Made by a program: the position numbers and the translations under genes. A DNA stretch of 64,000 nt from Bacteroidia bacterium. Lineage in GTDB: Bacteria; Bacteroidota; Bacteroidia; Bacteroidales; F082. Location of the stretch: contig JAJTAY010000010.1 in assembly GCA_021287165.1 (NCBI GenBank), positions 1 to 64,000 of the forward strand, written 5' to 3'. The notes under the pieces are model-generated. The model did not search any database. It saw only the letters and a list, made by a program, of their open reading frames with translations, and was not told where the DNA came from. This document shows positions 26,644 to 35,382 of the stretch, piece by piece; position 1 is the first letter of the stretch; each line of letters opens with the position of its first letter.

Positions 26644-29600
26644 TTACGACCAACCCAGTTTTTCCTCAAACATATCGTCCACCATTTTGCTCAGCAGGTC
26701 GCAGCCGTGGGCAAAGCGGCGGTTGGCGTTGTCGGCTTCCTTGTAGGTGAAGTGCAGGTCTTTGTAGTCGCCGCGCCTGGGTATGAGCGCCATGGCTTCC
26801 GTAAAGGCTTCCTCGGGTGTATGTATGCCGTTGAGGCCGAAGCGTTTGTGAAGTTCCACCAGCTGTTCGAAGGCGTTTTGTGCAAGCGGCCCCTCAAGTT
26901 GTTTTCGGATGGGCTGCATGCGTTTTTGCGAGTTGGTGAAGCTTCCGCCCATCTCCCAGGGCAGGGAGGCCGGCATCACCAGATGGGCCAGTTTGGCCGT
27001 TTCGCTCATGTAAAGGTCCTGAACCATGATGAAATCGAGCCGCCTGAGCGCCTGAATTTCATGTGCCTTGTCAATGGCACAACCGGCAGGATCTTCGCCG
27101 AAGATAAAGGCATTCTTTATGCGGCCGCTTTCGTAGTGCTTGTAAACGCTGTTCACCGCAAAGGGCAGCTCGTCCACCTTCCACAGCTTTTGCATAGTGA
27201 ACTGCAGGTCCTCATCGAGGATGGGCTGGGCGTCAACACCGATTTTGTGGCACATGCCCATGCTAAAAATGCCGTGGCTGTTGGCTTTTTCCTTAAGGGC
27301 GATGAGTCCGCTGGCCGTCTTTCCCAGCTTACCGCACAGCATGGCCATGTTGTGCATCGCCATGCTGGCATTGGCCGAAAGTTCCTTCTCTTCAAAGATC
27401 AGCAGGCTGCTCATCTCGTCGCGGTATTCGTGTGCAAAGGCCGCCACGGTTTCTTCCGATACGCCTGCAAAATGCAAAAGCTTGCCGAAATCGTCGCGCA
27501 TCATGGCCTGGCTGTATTCGTCCCAACCCTCGGTTCGGGTGCTCACGAACTGGTAATCAAAAAGCTTTTCGCGGATAAGGAAGTGGTTTACAGCCTTGAT
27601 GAACCAGAAGTAGTTCTGCACGGCAATGACCTTGTCGGCTTTTCGGGCAAACTGGCATTCGGGTTTGGTGGTAATGAGCACAACTTCCAGCCCTTCGCTA
27701 TACTTGGTGCTGAAAATCAGATGATTGATAACCGGGTGGTCGAGGTTGAGGTCGGCACCTGCAACAAAGATTTTCGATGCACCGCGTATGTCACAATACA
27801 CGGCATTTTCGTTGGAGTTGTGGAAGTAGCCCTCGCCCCGGCCCATGTAATGGAAGCTGCTGGCGTTGTTGGTTTTCACACCGCCTCTGGCCAGTTTCTG
27901 AATCATGTAAAGCTCTTCGTTGGTGAGACGGGCGCCGCCGAAAAAGGCGTTCTCATCGGGTTTTACGGCTCTGATGCGCTGCTCAATGAGGTCGTAGGCC
28001 TCTTCGAAGCTGATGGGCTTCCACTGATCGCCATCGCGCAGCAGGGGTTGTGTGAGACGGCCGGATTGGCTGAAAAATTTGTAGCCAAACATCTGCCTGC
28101 GGTTGATAAGTCCAAGCCTGTTGAGATTGCCCTCTCTTGGTGAAGCGCCGTAGAACCGCCCACGATAGTGATGCAGGTTCAGCTCGTAACCCTCGGAGCC
28201 GAACATGTCGATGGCTTCGATGGTTTCCAAAGGCAGAGGCCCCGGCTTGTAGTCGTAGTTTTCCATGATGGCACCCGTGGGGCAGGCGGTGATACAAAGC
28301 CCGCAGCTGTCGCAACTGGTTTCCTGCAGGGGTTTTTCGAGGGCGGGAGCTACATAGCTTTTAAACCCGCGGTTAATCAATCCAAGCGCCCCAGCACCAT
28401 TCACTTCGCGGCAAATGCGGATGCAACGCGAGCAAAGGATGCATTTGTTATTGTCGATCTCCACAAAGGGGTGCCTGAAGTCGATCTCGAACTCGTGAAA
28501 CTCACCGGCGAAGCGTTTCTGATCGGCGCCGTAAGTAGTGGAGTGTTTTTTCAGATCGCAGGTGTAGAGGGCTGTGCAACCGCACTCGAGGCAGCGGCTG
28601 GCTTCCATCTGCGCCACAAATTCGTTGGCATAGCCCAGCTCGACCTCGGCAAAGCCATTACGCTCATGCGCAGCCAGAACGGGCATCTCCTGGCGCTTCT
28701 GATGCTGAAAACGATGCTTATAATCGTCCGTTATCTGGGTTTTAAAATTATCCCTTTTACTTAAAAACTCTTTGGGCGCCGGCTCTAAAGGCAGGCCGCT
28801 AAGGTACTGATGACAAGAGCGGGCGGCAATCTTAGCCTGTGCGATGGCTTCGATGATGGTGGCCGGACCGGTTACGCCGTCGCCTGCAGCAAACACCGAA
28901 GTAATGCCGGTCTGCAGTGTTTTGGGATGGGCATCAATATCGCCCCAGCGGTTGATCTTCAGCTGGCCCTCTTTGGTGTTGGAGTTAATGTCGTCGATAA
29001 AGTTGACATCGGTTTTCTGGCCAATGGCAGCCAGCACAATGTCGGCTTTGATTTCGAATTCCGAGCCGGGTACGGGCACGGGCCGGCGGCGGCCACTGGC
29101 ATCGGGTTCGCCCAACTCCATGCGGATAAGGCGCATGGCTTCCACTTCGCCTTTTTCGTTTTTCAGGATTTCGACCGGATTGGTCAGGAAAAGGTATTCA
29201 ACGCCTTCGATTTTCGACTCGTGTATTTCGATGGGATTGGCTGGCATTTCCTTCTCGGTGCGGCGATACACCACATATACCTTGTCGGCCTTGCAGCGCA
29301 CCGAAGTGCGGCAGCAGTCCATGGCCGTATTGCCACCCCCGACCACCACCACGGTTTTGCCGCTGAAGTCGTACTTCTGGCCGGTCATCTCCATGTTTTT
29401 CAAAAACTCGATGCCCGGAAACACATTGATGGCGTCGTCGCCCGTGCAGCCCACGCTAAGTCCTTTTTGCGAGCCTATGGTAAGCACCGTGGCATCGTAA
29501 TCTTCCTGTATCTCTTTGTAGCTCAGGTTGTCGCCGAGCATTTTGTTGCAATGGAGCCCTACGCCAAGGCTGGTGATGTTTTCCACCTCCTTGTCGAGTA

Positions 29601-30342
29601 TGGTGTTGGGCAGTCGATATTCGGGTATGCCATAGCGCAGCCAGCCGCCGGGGGCAGGGGCTGCTTCGAAAATGTCCACTTCATGGCCTTCGAGGCGCAG
29701 GAAATAGGCCGTGGAAAGCCCGCCCGGACCGCCGCCAATCACAGCCACCTTTTTTCCAGTGGGTGGCTTGAGCGCAGGCACAAATTTTTCGGCTGATTCC
29801 AGGTCGCGGTCCGAAGCAAAACGTTTCAGGTAATCGATACCAACCGCTGCGCCTTCATCCATGAGATTACGACGACAGGCGGCCTCGCAGGGGCGTACAC
29901 AAACACGCCCGCAAATGGCAGGCAAGGGATTGGTTTCCTTGATGAGAGCCACGGCATCGCTGTATCGGCCCTTGTCGATGAGCGAAATGTAGCCTTGCAC
30001 GTCAACCCCGGCGGGGCAGGTTTGCTTGCAAGGTCCAAGGCAGTCGGCGTAATGATTGCTTAGCAGCAGTTCCAGAGCCGATTTGCGCGCTTCCTTCACC
30101 GCCGGCGTTTCGGTATTCACTTCCATGCCCGGGGTGATAAAGGTTGAACACGATGGCTGATGTCCGCGCATGCCAACAACTTCCACCACACATACATAGC
30201 AGGACGAAAAAGGTTCTATCCGGGGATCGTGACACAAGGTGGGAATTTCGATACCATGGCGGCTGGCGCATTCCAAAATCGTTTCACCTTCGAATCCGCT
30301 GACGGTCTGGCCGTTTAGTTTGATGTTAATATATTGACTCAT
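26644..30342 (-). CDS. GltD-NuoG fusion: 2Fe-2S / FAD-NAD(P) oxidoreductase / 4Fe-4S / molybdopterin-type domain
   Basis: A 1232-residue iron-sulfur flavoprotein. The ATG at 30342 (MSQYINIKLNGQTV) is the natural start; the frame upstream to 30513 runs into the preceding gene. Domains in order: a NuoG/HydA-type [2Fe-2S] ferredoxin with C-x10-C-x2-C-x13-C; a GltD-like region with cysteine-rich CLGPCKQTC and CGRVCVRPCEAAC; FAD site VAVIGGGPGGLS and NAD(P) site VVVVGGGNTAMD; a CLECGC segment; two [4Fe-4S] clusters (CILCSRCIRIC, CDSCGLCITAC); and a roughly 500-residue molybdopterin-oxidoreductase-like domain. The last part lacks the usual N-terminal CxxCxxxC cluster and I see no obvious Mo-ligating Cys/Sec, so it resembles the inactive fold of NuoG. 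It starts 20 bases after the NuoF-like gene. Probable role: transfer of electrons between NADH, NADPH and ferredoxin. Confidence 0.82.
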   Translation of the reverse strand: MSQYINIKLNGQTVSGFEGETILECASRHGIEIPTLCHDPRIEPFSSCYVCVVEVVGMRGHQPSCSTFITPGMEVNTETPAVKEARKSALELLLSNHYADCLGPCKQTCPAGVDVQGYISLIDKGRYSDAVALIKETNPLPAICGRVCVRPCEAACRRNLMDEGAAVGIDYLKRFASDRDLESAEKFVPALKPPTGKKVAVIGGGPGGLSTAYFLRLEGHEVDIFEAAPAPGGWLRYGIPEYRLPNTILDKEVENITSLGVGLHCNKMLGDNLSYKEIQEDYDATVLTIGSQKGLSVGCTGDDAINVFPGIEFLKNMEMTGQKYDFSGKTVVVVGGGNTAMDCCRTSVRCKADKVYVVYRRTEKEMPANPIEIHESKIEGVEYLFLTNPVEILKNEKGEVEAMRLIRMELGEPDASGRRRPVPVPGSEFEIKADIVLAAIGQKTDVNFIDDINSNTKEGQLKINRWGDIDAHPKTLQTGITSVFAAGDGVTGPATIIEAIAQAKIAARSCHQYLSGLPLEPAPKEFLSKRDNFKTQITDDYKHRFQHQKRQEMPVLAAHERNGFAEVELGYANEFVAQMEASRCLECGCTALYTCDLKKHSTTYGADQKRFAGEFHEFEIDFRHPFVEIDNNKCILCSRCIRICREVNGAGALGLINRGFKSYVAPALEKPLQETSCDSCGLCITACPTGAIMENYDYKPGPLPLETIEAIDMFGSEGYELNLHHYRGRFYGASPREGNLNRLGLINRRQMFGYKFFSQSGRLTQPLLRDGDQWKPISFEEAYDLIEQRIRAVKPDENAFFGGARLTNEELYMIQKLARGGVKTNNASSFHYMGRGEGYFHNSNENAVYCDIRGASKIFVAGADLNLDHPVINHLIFSTKYSEGLEVVLITTKPECQFARKADKVIAVQNYFWFIKAVNHFLIREKLFDYQFVSTRTEGWDEYSQAMMRDDFGKLLHFAGVSEETVAAFAHEYRDEMSSLLIFEEKELSANASMAMHNMAMLCGKLGKTASGLIALKEKANSHGIFSMGMCHKIGVDAQPILDEDLQFTMQKLWKVDELPFAVNSVYKHYESGRIKNAFIFGEDPAGCAIDKAHEIQALRRLDFIMVQDLYMSETAKLAHLVMPASLPWEMGGSFTNSQKRMQPIRKQLEGPLAQNAFEQLVELHKRFGLNGIHTPEEAFTEAMALIPRRGDYKDLHFTYKEADNANRRFAHGCDLLSKMVDDMFEEKLGWS

Positions 30343-30362
30343 AATTAGATGCTTGGGTTTGA

Positions 30363-32153
30363 TTATTCGACCAACACCGCTTCGAAACGGCATACCTGAT
30401 AACATTCGCCACACTGTATGCAGGCTTCCTGATTGATATGGTGCACCTCCTTGCGATTGCCGCTGATGGCATCCGACGGGCATTTGACGGCGCATACCGT
30501 GCATCCCGTGCATTTATCCGGATCGATACTGTAGTGCAGTAAAGGCTTGCATACCTTGGCCGGACAGCGTTTTTCGTAGATGTGGGCTTCGTATTCTTCC
30601 CTGAAATAGCGCAAGGTGGTCAGCACGGGATTGGGTGCCGTTTGACCCAGACCGCAAAGCGAATTATTCTTGATTTGAGCGGCAAGGGTTTCAAGGGTTT
30701 CAATGTCTTCCGGTTTTCCTTTGCCCTCGGTGATGCGTTCAAGTATTTCGAGCATTCGTTTGGTGCCCACGCGGCAAAATGTACACTTGCCGCACGACTC
30801 TTCCTGCGTAAAATGCAGGAAAAACTTGGCAAGGTCAACCATACAGGTGGTTTCGTCCATCACCACCATACCACCCGAACCCATGATGGCTCCTGTGGCA
30901 TTCACCGAGTCGTAATCAACCGGGGTGTGGCCCAGGCTGGCAGGAATGCAGCCCCCCGAGGGACCGCCGAGCTGTACGGCCTTGAAGGCCTTGCCGCTTT
31001 TGATGCCGCCGCCCAGCTTGAAGATGATGTCGTTGATGGTTACACCCATTGGCACCTCCACCAAACCGCCGTTGCGTATCTTGCCCGTGAGGGCAAACAC
31101 TTTGGTGCCCTTGCTTTTTTCGGTGCCGTAGGCGGCGTAGGCCTCTGGTCCGTGGTTGATAATCCATGGCACATTGGCCCATGTTTCCACATTGTTGATG
31201 TTGGTGGGTTTGCCCCAAAGGCCCGATACGGCAGGGAAGGGTGGACGCTTACGCGGCATGCCCCTTCGTCCTTCGATAGATGCGATGAGTGCTGTTTCCT
31301 CTCCGCATACGAAAGCCCCTGCGCCTTCCTTGACAATTATATCGAAGCTGAAATCGGTATTATCCGAAAGTTTTCTGCCCAGATATCCTTTTGCTCTTGC
31401 CTGTTCTATGGCGATATTAAGGCGCTTGATGGCCAGCGGGTATTCTGCCCGGCAATAGATGTAACCTTTTTGAGCGCCAATGGCATAACCGCCGATCATC
31501 ATACCCTCGAGCACGGCATGGGGGTCGCCTTCGAGCAGGCTGCGGTCCATGAATGCGCCCGGGTCGCCCTCGTCGGCATTGCAGATGATGTATTTTTCGT
31601 CCGACTCGCTCTGGGCCGCAAATTTCCACTTGAGTCCGGTGGGGAAGCCCCCGCCGCCTCTACCGCGCAATCCCGAAGCGGTGACCATTTCGATCACCTG
31701 AGCCGGACTTAGGCTGTTGTTCAGTATTTTTTTGATGGCCTGATAAGCCCCTGCCTCTTCCGATGCTTCGAGCGATTCAGGGTCGATGAGGCCGCAGTTG
31801 CGCAAAGCAATTTTAACCTGACCATCGAAGAAATAATCCTCGGTGCCTTTGAAGGTGCTGGCGCTTACTGCGTTTTCGTTGTCAATTTCGTGACTTAACA
31901 GATGTTTGCTCAGGGTTTCGATCACCTTGTCCTCGGTCATATCGCCATAAATCACGCTGCCATGCTCGTCGCGAATCTCCACCAATGGTTCTTTGTAGCA
32001 CATGCCAATGCAACTGGTGCGCTCCAGCTCAAAGTCGAAGCCTGGCATACCAAGCATTTGCTTTACTTTTTCGTAGGTTTTCGATGCGCCGGCTGCAATG
32101 CCGCAACTTCCCAGTCCGACAATTACTTTAGGTTTAATGGTTTTTGTTTCCAT
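30363..32153 (-). CDS. nuoF: NuoF/HndC/HydB-like NADH-binding flavoprotein subunit
   Basis: A 596-residue diaphorase subunit. N-terminal thioredoxin-like [2Fe-2S] domain with C17, C48 and C52; NADH/FMN-binding region with GLRGRGGGGFPTGLKW, NADEGDPGAFMDR and GAGAFVCGEETALI; the SLBB linker; a [4Fe-4S] site in ESCGKCTFCRVGTKR; and a C-terminal pair of ferredoxin clusters (CTGCTVCAVKCP, CIQCGECYQVC). The extra N- and C-terminal domains mark the HydB/HndC type found in electron-bifurcating hydrogenases and related complexes, not respiratory complex I. No membrane subunits of complex I occur nearby. It is adjacent (1 base apart) to the NuoE-like gene and upstream of the GltD-NuoG fusion, so these three form a complex. 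Confidence 0.9.
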   Translation of the reverse strand: METKTIKPKVIVGLGSCGIAAGASKTYEKVKQMLGMPGFDFELERTSCIGMCYKEPLVEIRDEHGSVIYGDMTEDKVIETLSKHLLSHEIDNENAVSASTFKGTEDYFFDGQVKIALRNCGLIDPESLEASEEAGAYQAIKKILNNSLSPAQVIEMVTASGLRGRGGGGFPTGLKWKFAAQSESDEKYIICNADEGDPGAFMDRSLLEGDPHAVLEGMMIGGYAIGAQKGYIYCRAEYPLAIKRLNIAIEQARAKGYLGRKLSDNTDFSFDIIVKEGAGAFVCGEETALIASIEGRRGMPRKRPPFPAVSGLWGKPTNINNVETWANVPWIINHGPEAYAAYGTEKSKGTKVFALTGKIRNGGLVEVPMGVTINDIIFKLGGGIKSGKAFKAVQLGGPSGGCIPASLGHTPVDYDSVNATGAIMGSGGMVVMDETTCMVDLAKFFLHFTQEESCGKCTFCRVGTKRMLEILERITEGKGKPEDIETLETLAAQIKNNSLCGLGQTAPNPVLTTLRYFREEYEAHIYEKRCPAKVCKPLLHYSIDPDKCTGCTVCAVKCPSDAISGNRKEVHHINQEACIQCGECYQVCRFEAVLVE

Positions 32154-32154
32154 A

Positions 32155-32682
32155 CTATTCTTTGTTGCGGCAGGTTTCGTTTTTCAGGTCTTTCACAATG
32201 CGCGAGGCTATTTTACCTGTCAGCTTACCATGGGTATTATCGCCGATCATCATCACCGGCGCCAGCGAGCAGCAGCCGAGGCAAGCCACCGATTCGAGCG
32301 TAAACATGCCGTCGGGGGTAGTTTCGCCTTCCGGAATTTGCAGGGTGTCTTTCAGTGCATCGGTTATGGCGTTGGCATTTTGCACGTGGCAGGCCGTGCC
32401 GTGGCAAACCTTGATGATGTGTTTCCCTACAGGCTTCAGCCTGAATTGTGCGTAGAAAGTGGCCACCCCGTAGATATCGGAAACGGGCACGCCCGTGGCC
32501 TCCGAAATCATGAGAAAGGCGTCCTCCGGGAGATAGCCGTATAAGTTCTGGGCAGCCTGCAGAAGGGGTATCAGCTTGCTGCTATCGTACTTGTGGCCTT
32601 CGAGCAGCGCTTTTAGCTTCTCCATATCGGCCTTGCCATTGGCTTGGGATCGGGTTTTCAGCAATTGCCTTTGTATGCGCAT
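32155..32682 (-). CDS. nuoE: NuoE/HndA-like [2Fe-2S] subunit
   Basis: A 175-residue thioredoxin-like ferredoxin subunit. The four cluster cysteines lie in VCHGTAC and ACLGCC; GVPVSDIYGVATFYAQF is the family's conserved middle block. The start at 32682 gives a short basic extension; Met20 (MEKLKALLEG, 32625) matches the usual family start and is an alternative. It is the first gene of the redox operon and pairs with the NuoF-like subunit to form the NADH-oxidising module. Confidence 0.9.
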   Translation of the reverse strand: MRIQRQLLKTRSQANGKADMEKLKALLEGHKYDSSKLIPLLQAAQNLYGYLPEDAFLMISEATGVPVSDIYGVATFYAQFRLKPVGKHIIKVCHGTACHVQNANAITDALKDTLQIPEGETTPDGMFTLESVACLGCCSLAPVMMIGDNTHGKLTGKIASRIVKDLKNETCRNKE

Positions 32683-32985
32683 ATATTCTGTGCTTAAGCG
32701 TGTTGAGCAGCCTAAATTATTGGATTAAGCCCAACGCACCCGGATGCATCTGCCAAGGCACCGAAATTTATAAGCAATCTAAATAAGAACTGGGTATAAA
32801 TAACTGGTAAACAAAGTAATAGCACCTTACAACTCGACTCTTCTAATTTCGTTTTTCGCAATCACTCTCAAGATTGCGATGAAATAGGTGAATCACCTAA
32901 TAGTGCTGTTAATGCTTTTGATAAATCTGTTATGAAAAAAACCGAATGGAGGTACCCATGTATTGCGTATTGCAAAGGGATACCC
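32683..32985. other. Intergenic region between redox operon and fbp
   Basis: About 300 AT-rich bases with no supported gene. It must hold the promoter for the redox operon, but I see no exact TAnnTTTG box; TAAATTTC on the minus strand near 32765-32772 is one mismatch away. No terminator hairpin was recognised for fbp. Confidence 0.4.
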
Positions 32986-34020
32986 TTATTTCTTCTCCGA
33001 CTTCTCGTAAACCTCTTGAAATTCAGGGCTGTATGTGGCCATGAATTCCTCTGCCTTTTCCACCATCGATTTTGATCCAATGAATAAAGGAGTGCGCTGG
33101 TGGATGTGTTCAGGTTTAATGTCGAGGATGCGGCGAAATCCGTCGGAGGCTTTGGCACCGGCCTGTTCGGCAATGAAAGCCATAGGGATGCATTCGTAAA
33201 GCAGGCGCAGTTTTCCGGCAGGGTTCTTTTTGGTGCCCGGATAAATGTAAATGCCTCCACGGAGCAGGTTGCGGTGAAAGTCGGAAATGAGCGAGCCGAT
33301 GTAGCGCGTGGTATAGGGGCGGCCGGTGGAAGGGTCGTCTTCCTGGCAATATTTGATATAGCGCTTTACGCCTTCGGGGAAATAGATGTAGTTGGCCTCG
33401 TTGATGGAGTATATATTGCCTGGATCTTTGATTTTCATGTTCTCGTGCGAAAGGATGAAGATGCCGCAGGTGGGATCGTAGGTAAAACCGTTCACGCCGT
33501 TGCCGGTGGTGTACACCATCATAGTGGAGGAACCGTAAATGATATAGCCTCCGCAAACCAGCTCGGTGCCGGCCTGCAAAACATCTTCCATGGTGATGGA
33601 ACTACCTACCGATTTGCGCCTGTAGATGGCAAAGATGGTGCCAATGGGGACATTCACTTCAATGTTCGACGAACCGTCAAGCGGGTCGATGGCCACAATG
33701 TATTTGGCATTGCGGGTGGTTGTTTCGTCGAACACCACCACCTCGTCGTTTTCTTCCGAAATAATGCCGGCACACTGCTTTCCGTTGCGCAATGCCTTGA
33801 TAAACTCGTTGTTGGCAAGCACGTCGAGCTTTTTCTGATTCTCACCCTGCACATTGGTAGTGCCCTCGAGGCCCAGCACCCCCGCCAATCCGGCCCGGTT
33901 TACATCACGGTTTACAATTTTGGCGGCGATGCCTATATCGTTGAGCAAACGCGAAAATTCGCCTGTGGCCTGGCTCGAAATGGACTGCTGTTCCCAGATA
34001 AATTCGACAAGTGTTTTCAT
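32986..34020 (-). CDS. fbp: Fructose-1,6-bisphosphatase, class I
   Basis: A 344-residue class I fructose-1,6-bisphosphatase, the normal family length. The metal/phosphate motif [11 protein letters not shown] is intact (D112 and D115), preceded by ISEEND with a metal-binding glutamate. [19 protein letters not shown] and [20 protein letters not shown] are the family's C-terminal signatures. It dephosphorylates fructose-1,6-bisphosphate to fructose-6-phosphate in gluconeogenesis. It is divergent from the aspartate kinase gene and has its own -7 box at 34071-34078. Confidence 0.96.
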   Translation of the reverse strand: MKTLVEFIWEQQSISSQATGEFSRLLNDIGIAAKIVNRDVNRAGLAGVLGLEGTTNVQGENQKKLDVLANNEFIKALRNGKQCAGIISEENDEVVVFDETTTRNAKYIVAIDPLDGSSNIEVNVPIGTIFAIYRRKSVGSSITMEDVLQAGTELVCGGYIIYGSSTMMVYTTGNGVNGFTYDPTCGIFILSHENMKIKDPGNIYSINEANYIYFPEGVKRYIKYCQEDDPSTGRPYTTRYIGSLISDFHRNLLRGGIYIYPGTKKNPAGKLRLLYECIPMAFIAEQAGAKASDGFRRILDIKPEHIHQRTPLFIGSKSMVEKAEEFMATYSPEFQEVYEKSEKK

Positions 34021-34053
34021 GGATTATAGTGTTTGGCTTGGTAAATGCTCCAA

Positions 34054-34103
34054 TTGGAAAGGCTTTTTAACAAATGTAGTACTTTTGGCTGCCAATTTAG
34101 CAA
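34054..34103. promoter_or_regulatory. Nearly abutting divergent promoters of fbp and aspartate kinase
   Basis: CAAATGTA at 34071-34078 is TACATTTG on the minus strand and TACTTTTG at 34080-34087 lies on the plus strand; both match TAnnTTTG exactly and are separated by a single base. TTG elements occur 22-23 bases upstream of each (minus: 34101-34103; plus: 34054-34056), slightly longer than the ideal 19-21. Confidence 0.5.
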
Positions 34104-34116
34104 GAGGAATTACAGG

Positions 34117-35382
34117 GTGATAAAAGTTTTCAAATTCGGGGGTGCTTCGGTCAAGGATGCCTGTGCGGTACGCAATATGTCCGACATTCTTAGGGCATAC
34201 GAAAGCGATAATCTTATCGTCGTTGTTTCGGCCATGGGAAAAACCACCAATGCCCTGGAAAAGATACTGCGCCTGAGCCGCGAATCCTCGGCAGAGGCTT
34301 CTCATGTGTTCGAGCAGCTTGTAAGTTACCACAAGGTAATTGCCGGCGAGTTGTTCAGGGATGCGCCGAACACCGCGGCGCCCGAACTGGCAAAGCTATG
34401 GCGCGAGCTTTGGGACAAATTTCAGCTCACACACCTTTCCTACGACGAACACTACGACCAGACCGTAAGCTACGGCGAGATCATTTCAACTACTATTATC
34501 AGCCACTATTTCCAAAAGATTGGCATGGAGCATCATCATGCCGATGCCCGAAAGCTGATTGTAACCAACCACCGTTTCAGATCAGCCGATCCCGACTGGG
34601 AAGCAACATCCGCAATAGTGAATGCCTTATTTGAGCAAACTGGTCAGAAAATATTACTCACGCAAGGGTTTATTGGCGGGACCTCCGACAGAAGAACCAC
34701 CACGCTCGGACGCGAGGGTTCTGACTTCACGGCGGCCATTCTGGCCTGGTGCCTCAATGCCGGCGAAGTTGTCATCTGGAAAGACGTACCCGGCCTTCTC
34801 AATGCCGACCCAAAACGTTTTCCCGAGGCACGGAAAATTGAAAAAATATCCTATTCCGAAGCCATCGAGCTGGCCTATTACGGGGCCACGGTGATACACC
34901 CGAAAACAATCAAGCCGCTCGAAAACAAGAATATACCGCTTAAGGTACAGTCGTTTGTCAATCCTCTCGATAAACCAAGTCTCATCACATCCGACCGCAG
35001 CGCCGATGGCGCCATGTCCTCTTTCATCGTCAAGGACAACCAAATGCTGATGACCCTGCGTCCCCGCGATTTTTCGCTCATGAACGAGTGGCATCTGCAT
35101 CATCTCTTTGGGGTGTTTAATCAGCTGGGAATCAATATTCATGTGATGCAGGCTTCGGCGCGCAGCCTCTCGATCTGCTTCGATTTCGAAGAACAAAGGC
35201 CCGACAGGATTTTTGAACAGCTTGGCAATCATTACGAAATTCGCTACAACACCTCGCTTACCTTGTTCACCATTAGGCATTATGACGCCGAACTGGCCGA
35301 CGAATTCAGCAAGAAAGGCGAAGTGCTGCTCGAGCAGCGCAGCCGAACCACTTTGCAGCTGGTAATGCGAATTACCAGCTAA
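34117..35382 (+). CDS. lysC: Aspartate kinase
   Basis: About 421 residues from a GTG at 34117 (VIKVFKFGGASV, with the kinase motif KFGGAS at residues 6-11); the longer frame from 34045 lies upstream of the promoter box and is rejected. Further motifs are VVVVSAMGKTTN, TTTLGREGSDFTAA and the aspartate-binding GEIIST. A C-terminal region (about 305-421) has a degenerate ACT pair for feedback control. It phosphorylates aspartate as the first step to lysine, threonine and methionine. There is no homoserine dehydrogenase fusion. It ends 11 bases inside the convergent FG-GAP gene. Confidence 0.9.
   Translation: MIKVFKFGGASVKDACAVRNMSDILRAYESDNLIVVVSAMGKTTNALEKILRLSRESSAEASHVFEQLVSYHKVIAGELFRDAPNTAAPELAKLWRELWDKFQLTHLSYDEHYDQTVSYGEIISTTIISHYFQKIGMEHHHADARKLIVTNHRFRSADPDWEATSAIVNALFEQTGQKILLTQGFIGGTSDRRTTTLGREGSDFTAAILAWCLNAGEVVIWKDVPGLLNADPKRFPEARKIEKISYSEAIELAYYGATVIHPKTIKPLENKNIPLKVQSFVNPLDKPSLITSDRSADGAMSSFIVKDNQMLMTLRPRDFSLMNEWHLHHLFGVFNQLGINIHVMQASARSLSICFDFEEQRPDRIFEQLGNHYEIRYNTSLTLFTIRHYDAELADEFSKKGEVLLEQRSRTTLQLVMRITS

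Noticed and set aside
26620..28143. Long plus-strand frame antisense to the GltD-NuoG fusion
   Set aside because: Shadow of a well-supported gene; sequence is low-complexity with Val/Ala/His/Phe bias and no domain.
28810..29796. 328-codon plus-strand frame antisense to the same gene
   Set aside because: No recognisable protein features; it lies opposite conserved FAD and NAD(P) motifs.
26644..30342. Active formate dehydrogenase alpha subunit
   Set aside because: No N-terminal CxxCxxxC cluster of the molybdopterin domain and no visible Mo-ligand Cys or Sec.
30343..30513. N-terminal extension of the redox fusion gene
   Set aside because: It reads through the end of the NuoF-like gene; the ferredoxin domain begins directly after the ATG at 30342.
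30582..31712. 376-codon plus-strand frame antisense to the NuoF-like gene
   Set aside because: Opposite conserved FMN and Fe-S motifs; a codon-bias artefact.
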